Assembly: GCA_947293975.1 (NCBI GenBank)
Contig: CAMYPV010000062.1
Coordinates: forward strand, 1 to 6,538
Source: an uncultured Ezakiella sp.
Lineage (GTDB): Bacteria > Bacillota > Clostridia > Tissierellales > Peptoniphilaceae
Direction of reading: 5' to 3'
Length of the DNA: 6,538 bases
Shown here: positions 1 to 5,877 of the stretch, piece after piece
Layout of the letters: every line of letters begins with the position of its first letter
Position numbering within the stretch: the first letter of the stretch is position 1
The notes under the pieces: generated by a model
Databases searched by the model: none
Seen by the model: only the letters and a program-made list of their open reading frames with translations
What the model was told of the DNA's origin: nothing
Position numbers and translations under genes: made by a program

Positions 1-1554
1 AAACAAAAAGCTTCTAGCACGACCTTATACACAAAAACTGTATCAGTTACAGATAAAGGTAAAATCGATCAATTTTCTGTATTACCTGAGGATGAAACTA
101 TTGTAAATGAATATGTATTTCCACCATTAGAACTACTCACTCTACCAAAAGGAAAAGGTGCAATTGATAAAAATGTTATTGCTAGAAAATCTAAAATTAT
201 AGAAGAAACATTAGCAAGTTTTGGTGTCGAGGTTACTGTCGAGAGTATAAATAGAGGTCCCACTATAACATGCTACGAATTAAAACCTGCAACTGGGGTA
301 AAAATAAGTCGAATTGTAAGCTTACAAGATGATTTAGCGATGGCTTTAGAAAGTAAAGATATTAGAATAGTTGCACCAATACCTGGTAAAAACAGAGTTG
401 GTATAGAAACGCCAAATGATGTTAAAGAAACACTCTATTTAAGAGAAATACTTGAATCAAGTGAATTTAAGAATGCATCTGATGAACTACCATTAGTGTT
501 AGGAAAAGATATTACTGGTAAAATTATAATTTCGTCAATTTCAGATATGCCTCACTTGTTAATTGCTGGATCAACTGGCTCAGGTAAGTCTGTTTGTATA
601 AACTCGATTATTTTAAGTATACTGTATAAATCTACACCAGATGAGGTTAAATTTATTTTAATAGATCCTAAGGTTGTTGAATTAAGTGTATACAATAAAA
701 TTCCACATCTTTTGATTCCTGTTGTAACTGATTCCAGAAAAGCAAGTGCGGCTTTGGATTGGGCTGTTACAGAAATGGAAAGAAGATATGGACTATTTGC
801 AAAGATTGGGGCAAGAGATTTCAAAGGCTATAATATAAAGGCTAGAGAAAAAGAAGATGCAGAAATTTTAAAGAAGATAGTGATTATTATCGATGAGTTG
901 GCAGATTTAATGATGGTAAGCGGAAAAGAAGTCGAAGAATCCATTGCACGTCTTGCTCAAATGGCACGTGCTGCTGGAATGCATTTAATAGTCGCAACTC
1001 AAAGACCTTCTGTTGATGTTATAACTGGGACAATTAAAGCGAATATTCCTTCAAGGATTTCTTTTGCTGTATCATCTCAAATTGACTCAAGAACAATACT
1101 TGATATGTCAGGTGCTGAGAAGTTGCTTGGAAGAGGAGATATGCTATTCTTACCGGGATCTTCATCAAGTCCGACACGTATTCAAGGTACATTTGTTACA
1201 GACAAAGAGATTGAGAATATTATTGATTTTATAAAAGTTAATAATTCAAATGAAGAATATGATAATGATGTTATTGATCAAGTTCACAATGCTCCTGATG
1301 CTAGTGAATCAGATTTTTTTGATGAATTATTTGACGATGCTGTATTATTAGTCGTTAAAGATAATCAAGGTTCTATATCATATTTACAAAGAAGATTAAA
1401 GATAGGTTATTCTAGAGCAGCTAGAATTATTGATAGAATGGAAGAGATTGGAATTGTAGGTCCAAGCGAGGGAAGTAAACCAAGAAAGGTTCTTATAGGA
1501 CTTGATCAAATTGACCAAGTTCTTAAGGGTAAAGGTAATAGTGAAGATGTATAA
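1..1554 (+). CDS. ftsK: DNA translocase FtsK/SpoIIIE, 5'-truncated by the window edge
   Basis: Hexameric ATP-driven double-stranded DNA pump that moves chromosomal DNA through the division or sporulation septum. The frame is open from base 1, so the methionine at 340 is internal and not the start. The 517 visible residues lack the N-terminal membrane helices, which must lie upstream. Residues about 38-140 match the FtsK alpha domain (FPPLELL near 40, then GPTITCYELKPATG). The RecA-like motor follows, with APIPGKNRVGIE, Walker A GSTGSGKS at 190-197 (bases 568-591) and Walker B IVIIIDELAD with Asp298-Glu299. The conserved stretch VATQRPSVDVITG comes after it. Residues about 443-500 form the winged-helix gamma domain (DDAVLLVV, then SYLQRRLKIGYSRAARI), which in characterised members reads polar DNA sequences (KOPS/SRS). 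A short acidic linker (about 415-442) joins motor and gamma. Its last 8 bases overlap rimO. Whether it serves vegetative division (FtsK) or sporulation (SpoIIIE) cannot be told without the N-terminus. Confidence 0.96.
   Translation, partial: KQKASSTTLYTKTVSVTDKGKIDQFSVLPEDETIVNEYVFPPLELLTLPKGKGAIDKNVIARKSKIIEETLASFGVEVTVESINRGPTITCYELKPATGVKISRIVSLQDDLAMALESKDIRIVAPIPGKNRVGIETPNDVKETLYLREILESSEFKNASDELPLVLGKDITGKIIISSISDMPHLLIAGSTGSGKSVCINSIILSILYKSTPDEVKFILIDPKVVELSVYNKIPHLLIPVVTDSRKASAALDWAVTEMERRYGLFAKIGARDFKGYNIKAREKEDAEILKKIVIIIDELADLMMVSGKEVEESIARLAQMARAAGMHLIVATQRPSVDVITGTIKANIPSRISFAVSSQIDSRTILDMSGAEKLLGRGDMLFLPGSSSSPTRIQGTFVTDKEIENIIDFIKVNNSNEEYDNDVIDQVHNAPDASESDFFDELFDDAVLLVVKDNQGSISYLQRRLKIGYSRAARIIDRMEEIGIVGPSEGSKPRKVLIGLDQIDQVLKGKGNSEDV
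1531..1535 (+). promoter_or_regulatory. Probable ribosome binding site of rimO
   Basis: AAAGG lies 11 bases before the ATG at 1547, inside the last codons of ftsK. A second purine run, AAGGG, sits at 1525-1529. Spacing is slightly long, so coupling to ftsK translation probably helps initiation. The site favours the 1547 start over the upstream in-frame ATG at 1502. Confidence 0.5.
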
Positions 1555-2875
1555 AGTATATTTTTTCACATTAGGATGTTCTAAAAATGATATAGATACT
1601 GAATGTATGATTTCATTATTGGATTCAAAAAAATATATTGCTACAGATAATTTCGATGAAGCAAATTTTGTCGTTGTTAATACATGTAGTTTTATATTAG
1701 ATGCAAAAGAGCAGTCTATAGAAACAATATTTGAATTTGCAAATATGAAAAATGAAAAATTTAAGTATTTAATTATTGCAGGTTGTTTAGGACAAAGATA
1801 TCCTGATGAGTTACTGAATGAAATAGATGAAGTCGATGCAATTATTGGTACAGGACAGATTGCAAATATTAATGAAATTTTAGACTCTATATTGGCTGGA
1901 GATAGAAAAGCATATACAAAAAATATAAATGCAGAATATACTGAAAATGCAAAAAGAAATGATTTTAAAACTAGCCAATATATAAAGATATCAGAGGGTT
2001 GCAATAATCATTGCAGTTACTGTATAATACCAAGTCTTAGAGGTAGAATGCGATCTAGAAAGATTGAAGATGTAGTTTCAGAGGCAAAATATCTATCTAA
2101 GAATGGTGTTAAGGAAATAATATTAATTGCTCAAAATACTAGTGAATACGGTATAGATATCTATAAAAAACCTATGCTTCATAAGCTTCTGGAAGAACTT
2201 AATAATATTGACGATATCGAGTGGATAAGAATTTTATATATGTATCCCGAAGGATTTTATGATGAATTAATCGATACTATCGCAAGATGTGATAAGGTTT
2301 TGAAATATGTTGATATGCCATTGCAGCACATTTCAAATAATGTTCTTAATGCGATGAATAGACATACCGACAAGGACAGTATATGTAACCTGATTGATAA
2401 ATTGCGATCTAAAATTCCAAATATAATTATTAGATCAACCTTTATTGTTGGATTTTATAACGAGTCACAAGAGGATTTTGAAGAATTACACAAATTTATA
2501 AAGGATTATAAATTGGATAGAATTGGTGTGTTTTGCTATTCATTGGAAGAAGGAACTCGTGCGCATAAGCATGGAGATTTAATTTCAGAAGATGAAAAGC
2601 TTTTGAGACAGAAAATATTAATGACAACACAGGCAGATATTTCATTTAATAAATTAAAATCACATATTGGAAGCGTTTATAAGTGTTTGATAGAATCAGA
2701 AACGGATTTAAATTATATTGGTCGAAGTTATATGGATGCTCCAGGAATAGATGGTAATGTTATAATAAAAAAGAATAAGACTCTACATATCGGCGAGTTT
2801 TATGATATAATAATAAGTGGCAATGATTGCTACGATTTATACGGAGAGGTTAAGGAAAATGAATTTACCCAATAA
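1547..2875 (+). CDS. rimO: Ribosomal protein S12 methylthiotransferase RimO
   Basis: Radical SAM enzyme that inserts a methylthio group on the conserved aspartate of ribosomal protein S12. It uses two iron-sulfur clusters and acts in the cytoplasm. I chose the ATG at 1547 (442 aa, usual RimO length): the product starts MYKVYFFTLGCSKN, and the N-terminal cluster motif sits right at the start as in the family. The longer frame from 1502 would add 15 residues inside ftsK. N-terminal UPF0004 domain cysteines are Cys11 (TLGCSKN), Cys47 (NTCSF) and Cys80 (AGCLGQRYP). The radical SAM CxxxCxxC motif is Cys152, Cys156, Cys159 (SEGCNNHCSYC). The following IIPSLRGRMRSR, LYMYPEGF and VDMPLQHISNNVL, plus the C-terminal TRAM-like segment with GRSYMDAPGIDG, favour RimO over the tRNA enzymes MiaB and MtaB. 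It overlaps ftsK by 8 bases and pgsA by 17. RimO is absent from B. subtilis but common in Clostridia, which fits the taxonomic inference. Confidence 0.95.
   Translation: MYKVYFFTLGCSKNDIDTECMISLLDSKKYIATDNFDEANFVVVNTCSFILDAKEQSIETIFEFANMKNEKFKYLIIAGCLGQRYPDELLNEIDEVDAIIGTGQIANINEILDSILAGDRKAYTKNINAEYTENAKRNDFKTSQYIKISEGCNNHCSYCIIPSLRGRMRSRKIEDVVSEAKYLSKNGVKEIILIAQNTSEYGIDIYKKPMLHKLLEELNNIDDIEWIRILYMYPEGFYDELIDTIARCDKVLKYVDMPLQHISNNVLNAMNRHTDKDSICNLIDKLRSKIPNIIIRSTFIVGFYNESQEDFEELHKFIKDYKLDRIGVFCYSLEEGTRAHKHGDLISEDEKLLRQKILMTTQADISFNKLKSHIGSVYKCLIESETDLNYIGRSYMDAPGIDGNVIIKKNKTLHIGEFYDIIISGNDCYDLYGEVKENEFTQ
2843..2849 (+). promoter_or_regulatory. Ribosome binding site of pgsA
   Basis: GGAGAGG lies 9 bases before the ATG at 2859, inside the end of rimO. 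It fixes the pgsA start: the in-frame ATGs at 2817 and 2823 lie upstream of it and would add residues unlike the family's N-terminus. A closer AAGGA at 2852-2856 is only 2 bases from the ATG, too near to be the main site. Confidence 0.75.
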
Positions 2876-3398
2876 AATTACATTAGTTAGAATATTGTTA
2901 GTACCTGTTTTTATAGCTTTATTCTATATGTTTAAAGAATCATATATATCATGCATTGTTTTTGCACTAGCATCTGTTACAGATTTTTTAGATGGATATT
3001 TAGCTAGAAAAAATAATCAAGTTACAGCATTTGGTAAATTTATTGATCCTCTTGCTGATAAAATTCTAGTAATAACAGCACTGATACTGTTCGTAGAAAG
3101 TAATATTTTGCCAGCTTTGCCTGTAATTATTATTATATACAGAGAATTTGCAGTGAGTGGATTTAGACTGGTGGCTGCAAATAAAGGAATAACAATTGCA
3201 GCTGGAAAGTCTGGAAAAATTAAAACAGTTCTTCAATTAGTTGGAATAACGATGATATTACTCACAAACGGCCTTGATAAATTTCAAACTATATACAATG
3301 CTGGAATTGTAGTTATGTATTTAAGTGTAATAATGTGTGTAGTTTCATTTGTTATATATATTAAGCAAAATTTAAACGTTTTCCAATCGAGCAATTAA
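2859..3398 (+). CDS. pgsA: CDP-diacylglycerol--glycerol-3-phosphate 3-phosphatidyltransferase
   Basis: Membrane enzyme that joins CDP-diacylglycerol and sn-glycerol 3-phosphate to give phosphatidylglycerophosphate and CMP, the committed step to phosphatidylglycerol and cardiolipin. From the ATG at 2859 the protein has 179 residues, normal for PgsA, and begins MNLPNKITLVRILLVPVF, the typical N-terminus. The complete CDP-alcohol phosphotransferase signature is present: Asp42, Asp45-Gly46, Ala49-Arg50, Gly59, Asp63 and Asp67 (TDFLDGYLAR, then FGKFIDPLADK). The four aspartates bind the divalent metals. Several hydrophobic stretches, around residues 9-24, 28-41, 68-94, 122-136 and 148-168, fit a multi-pass inner-membrane protein. 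The IYREFAVSGFRLVAANKG segment is characteristic of PgsA rather than other family members such as phosphatidylserine synthase. It overlaps rimO by 17 bases and ends 1 base before the cinA-like gene. Confidence 0.94.
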   Translation: MNLPNKITLVRILLVPVFIALFYMFKESYISCIVFALASVTDFLDGYLARKNNQVTAFGKFIDPLADKILVITALILFVESNILPALPVIIIIYREFAVSGFRLVAANKGITIAAGKSGKIKTVLQLVGITMILLTNGLDKFQTIYNAGIVVMYLSVIMCVVSFVIYIKQNLNVFQSSN

Positions 3399-3399
3399 A

Positions 3400-3867
3400 A
3401 TGAATAAATTTGATGAAATAATTCCTAGATTAATACAGATATGCACAGATAGAAATATTAAGATTGCAACTGCAGAAAGTTTTACGGCAGGATTAATAGC
3501 TTCTACAATAGCTTCATATCCAGGCGCATCAAATATTTTATATGCCGGAGCAGTAACGTATATGGTAGAAGCTAAAAATCAATTTTTAGGCATACCGTTT
3601 GAGTTTATAAATAAATTTGGTGTTGTAAGCAAGGCTGTTTCAAATAAAATGGCAAGTAATATTAGAAGAATTTGCGATACTGATATTGGAATTGGAGCAA
3701 CAGGTTACGCAGGACCTGGTACAGATGCAGGTCATGTATTTGTAAGTATATGTTATGATAACAAACTATACAATTTAGAAATGAATATAAATAAAACAAG
3801 AAATGAAGTAAGAGAGACTGCTACTTATGCGGTATTAAAAAAATTGTTAGTATTATTAAAGAGGTGA
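3400..3867 (+). CDS. cinA: Stand-alone CinA C-terminal domain protein (PncC-type nicotinamide-nucleotide amidase family)
   Basis: 155 residues that correspond only to the C-terminal domain of CinA. In characterised PncC enzymes this domain deamidates nicotinamide mononucleotide to nicotinate mononucleotide, in NAD recycling. The N-terminal molybdopterin-binding-like domain of full-length CinA (about 410 aa) is absent. pgsA ends 1 base upstream, so no room was left for it. Family landmarks are visible: ATAESFTAGLIA (22-34; Ser27 is the presumed nucleophile), AGAVTYMVEAK ending at Lys59, GVVSKAVSNKMA (74-85), and ATGYAGPG (100-107) followed by GHVFVSI. Two signature positions differ from the usual AESCTGG (Cys to Phe28, Gly to Ala30). 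The loop after AGPG is short compared with typical members, which carry a longer glycine-containing segment before GxVF. The frame is intact with no sign of decay. No good Shine-Dalgarno precedes the ATG, so translation is probably coupled to pgsA. The family call is sure; activity on NMN is not. Confidence 0.87.
   Translation: MNKFDEIIPRLIQICTDRNIKIATAESFTAGLIASTIASYPGASNILYAGAVTYMVEAKNQFLGIPFEFINKFGVVSKAVSNKMASNIRRICDTDIGIGATGYAGPGTDAGHVFVSICYDNKLYNLEMNINKTRNEVRETATYAVLKKLLVLLKR
3858..3866 (+). promoter_or_regulatory. Strong ribosome binding site of recA
   Basis: AAAGAGGTG ends 5 bases before the recA ATG at 3872 and overlaps the TGA stop codon (3865-3867) of the cinA-like gene. It is one of the best Shine-Dalgarno matches in the window, fitting high RecA synthesis, and gives an unambiguous recA start. 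Confidence 0.8.
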
Positions 3868-3871
3868 AATA

Positions 3872-4906
3872 ATGAACGAAGAAAGACAAAAAGCCCTTGA
3901 TAAGGCATTAGCTGACATTACAAAGCAATTTGGAAAAGGCTCAGTAATGAGACTTGGTGAAAAAAGCTCAATGAAGGTAGCTGCAATTCCAACCGGAAGT
4001 ATTGATTTAGATATTGCTCTAGGTATAGGTGGAATTCCTAGAGGTAGAATTATTGAAGTTTATGGTCCTGAGTCGTCAGGTAAAACGACTGTAAGTCTTC
4101 ACATGATTGCAGAAATTCAAAAATTAGGCGGTGTAGCTGCATTTATAGATGCTGAACACGCATTAGATCCAGAATATGCTAAAAAGCTTGGTGTAGATAT
4201 TGATAATTTGATTGTATCTCAACCTGACTATGGTGAGCAAGCACTTGAAATTATGGAATCTTTGGTAAGAAGCGGTGCTGTTGATTTAGTTGTAGTTGAC
4301 TCTGTTGCAGCACTTGTTCCTAAGGTTGAAATTGATGGAGAAATGAGCGATCTACAGATAGGAGCTCACGCAAGATTGATGAGCAAAGCCATGAGAAAAC
4401 TTGCAGGTGCTATTAACATATCAAAGACAACATGTGTTTTTATTAATCAAGTTCGTGAAAAAGTTGGTGTAATGTTTGGAAATCCTGAAACAACCACTGG
4501 CGGTAGAGCATTAAAATTCTATGCATCTGTTAGAATAGAAGTTAGAAGGAAAGAAACAATTAAGGAAAAAGATGAATTTATAGGTTCAAGAACAGTTGCA
4601 AAGGTTGTAAAGAACAAAGTTGCGCCTCCATTTAAAACTGCTGAATTCGATATTATGTATGGAGAAGGCATTTCACAAACAGGTGATATTTTAACTGTAG
4701 CTGTTAAAAATGATTTAATAAAAAAGAGTGGAAGTTGGTTTTCATACAATGGCGAAAATATAGGACAAGGCATGGAAAATGCAAAGCAATGGCTTAAAGA
4801 GAACCCTGAAATAATGCAGCAGTTAAATCGTCAAATAAGAGAATTATACGATCTTCCACAAACTGAACTTGACATGGATAGAGAAATCATTTCCATTTCA
4901 AAATAA
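3872..4906 (+). CDS. recA: Recombinase RecA
   Basis: ATP-dependent filament-forming strand-exchange protein for homologous recombination. It is also the co-protease that triggers LexA self-cleavage in SOS. It has 344 residues, full length, with a start fixed by the strong Shine-Dalgarno. The N-terminal polymerisation helix is MNEERQKALDKALADITKQFGKGS. Walker A GPESSGKT is at 65-72, catalytic Glu95 lies in FIDAEHALDP, and Walker B VDLVVVDSVAAL is at 137-148. DNA-binding loop L1 is at about 149-160 (VPKVEIDGEMSD) and loop L2 at about 193-214 (QVREKVGVMFGNPETTTGGR). KFYASVRIEVRR follows. The C-terminal domain covers about 265-330 (SQTGDILTVAV to QIRELYDL). The protein ends TELDMDREIISISK, without the strongly acid-rich tail known from E. 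coli RecA. It starts 4 bases after the cinA-like gene and its TAA stop overlaps the next ATG (TAATG). No LexA box or dedicated promoter region precedes it. Confidence 0.99.
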   Translation: MNEERQKALDKALADITKQFGKGSVMRLGEKSSMKVAAIPTGSIDLDIALGIGGIPRGRIIEVYGPESSGKTTVSLHMIAEIQKLGGVAAFIDAEHALDPEYAKKLGVDIDNLIVSQPDYGEQALEIMESLVRSGAVDLVVVDSVAALVPKVEIDGEMSDLQIGAHARLMSKAMRKLAGAINISKTTCVFINQVREKVGVMFGNPETTTGGRALKFYASVRIEVRRKETIKEKDEFIGSRTVAKVVKNKVAPPFKTAEFDIMYGEGISQTGDILTVAVKNDLIKKSGSWFSYNGENIGQGMENAKQWLKENPEIMQQLNRQIRELYDLPQTELDMDREIISISK

Positions 4907-5877
4907 TGATAAAATTTTTATATTTTACAGATACTCATATTAGGTCTAATAATCCATCTAGTAGAATTGATAATTATCAGGAATCTATATTAAATAAATT
5001 TGCTGAAATTTCAAAGATAGGTAAAGATGAAAATGTAGATTTTTATGTTCATGGTGGAGATATAATAGATAGACCAGATATACCAATTTTAACAATGAGG
5101 GCTTTTAATAAAGTTTTGATGAGCTTTGAAAAGCCCATTTTTTTGGTACCAGGAAATCATGATATATATGCGTATAATTTAAATAGTATAAGTAGGACTG
5201 TACTTGCACTTTTAGAAGATTTGAATGTTTTTGACATAATGATGGGAAGATATCCAGTTTATATTTCAAAGGACACTACATCTGTGGAATTACATTTTGT
5301 ACCTTATACATTTGATTTAGATACACAAGAAGGCTGCGCTAAATACATGACACAATCAAAGATTGCAGACTTTTCTGTTACTTTTGCTCACGGAATGTTA
5401 ATAGACAAGCCTTTTAAAATGATAAATCATACATTAGTAGAAGATATAAAAGAAACTAAATCGGATATTACATTTTCTGGACATTATCATACTGGTTTTC
5501 CAATACAAAAAATTGACGGAAAGTATTTTTATAATCCTGGCAGCGTTGCGCGCGTTTCTGCAAGTCAAGCGGAAATTAATCGCATGCCAAAGGTTGTCAT
5601 TGTTGAACTTGAAAAAGGAAAAGAGCCAATTATAAGGGATGTTTATTTAAAATCAGCGCTACCAGGTGATCAAGTTTTGGATAGAACTGGTATAGAAACT
5701 AAAAAATCTGATAAGCTTAGATATGATAATTTAAAAACATTAATTGAAACAAGTTCAAATTCTGATTATATTAATGTAAGAAAAATAATTGAATCTGTAG
5801 CTAAGGATGAAAATGTTAATATTGATATAAGAAATCATGCATTAAAACTTATTGAAGAGGTGGAGTCAAATGAGTAG
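4906..5877 (+). CDS. SbcD/Mre11-like metallophosphoesterase (DNA repair exonuclease subunit)
   Basis: Predicted two-metal phosphoesterase of the Mre11/SbcD class, 323 residues. The metal-binding motifs occur in order: Asp9 and His11 (FTDTHIR), Asp52 (GGDIIDR), Asn84-His85-Asp86 (VPGNHD), His162 (FAHGM), and His193/His195 (SGHYHTG). They are followed by YFYNPGSVARVS, a segment usual in SbcD-type enzymes. All catalytic positions are intact. It is shorter than classical SbcD or Mre11 (about 380 aa or more). After about residue 235 a helical, charged C-terminus may bind the ATPase partner, as in Mre11. The first motif lies only 9 residues from the start, which fixes the ATG at 4906. That ATG shares one base with the recA stop and has no Shine-Dalgarno, so translation must depend on ribosomes finishing recA. 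The next gene overlaps it by 8 bases and encodes an SbcC/Rad50-like ATPase, which strongly supports a nuclease-ATPase complex acting on DNA ends. A different phosphodiesterase role cannot be excluded. Confidence 0.9.
   Translation: MIKFLYFTDTHIRSNNPSSRIDNYQESILNKFAEISKIGKDENVDFYVHGGDIIDRPDIPILTMRAFNKVLMSFEKPIFLVPGNHDIYAYNLNSISRTVLALLEDLNVFDIMMGRYPVYISKDTTSVELHFVPYTFDLDTQEGCAKYMTQSKIADFSVTFAHGMLIDKPFKMINHTLVEDIKETKSDITFSGHYHTGFPIQKIDGKYFYNPGSVARVSASQAEINRMPKVVIVELEKGKEPIIRDVYLKSALPGDQVLDRTGIETKKSDKLRYDNLKTLIETSSNSDYINVRKIIESVAKDENVNIDIRNHALKLIEEVESNE
5856..5865 (+). promoter_or_regulatory. Ribosome binding site of the SbcC/Rad50-like gene
   Basis: AGAGGTGGAG lies inside the end of the metallophosphoesterase gene and finishes 4 bases before the ATG at 5870 (its AGAGG core is 9 bases away). 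Good spacing supports initiation at 5870. Confidence 0.75.

Noticed and set aside
69..263. 64-codon minus-strand frame inside ftsK
   Set aside because: Antisense to the FtsK alpha domain; no independent support.
552..824. 90-codon minus-strand frame opposite the FtsK Walker A region
   Set aside because: Shadow of the conserved FtsK motor sequence, with no upstream ribosome binding site or recognisable domain.
1511..1539. Promoter-like TTGACC with 17-base spacing to GGTAAT at the end of ftsK
   Set aside because: The -10 is poor (4 of 6), and the start point would fall almost on the rimO ATG, removing its ribosome binding site.
1502..1546. Upstream in-frame ATG giving RimO 15 extra residues
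   Set aside because: The extension lies wholly inside ftsK and is unlike RimO N-termini. The ATG at 1547 places the first cluster cysteine at residue 11, as in the family.
1396..2004. 202-codon open frame on the minus strand across the ftsK/rimO junction
   Set aside because: It lies antisense to two well-supported genes, including the RimO cluster motifs. Its product is low-complexity hydrophobic/serine-rich sequence without recognisable domains, as expected for the reverse strand of AT-rich coding DNA.
2817..2858. Upstream in-frame ATG giving PgsA 14 extra residues
   Set aside because: The GGAGAGG site at 2843-2849 is correctly spaced for the ATG at 2859, and MNLPNKITLVRI is the normal PgsA start.
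3751..3759. Extended -10 promoter candidate TGT-TATGAT within the cinA-like gene
   Set aside because: No acceptable -35 sequence lies 16-18 bases upstream, and such matches are frequent by chance in AT-rich DNA. It is mentioned only as a lead for a recA promoter.
4583..4595. GTTCAAGAAC inverted repeat inside recA, reminiscent of an SOS box
   Set aside because: The half-sites are in the wrong order and spacing for GAAC-N4-GTTC, and the repeat lies in the middle of the coding sequence.
4519..4773. 84-codon minus-strand frame inside recA
   Set aside because: Fully antisense to the conserved RecA loop L2 and core region; chance open frame.
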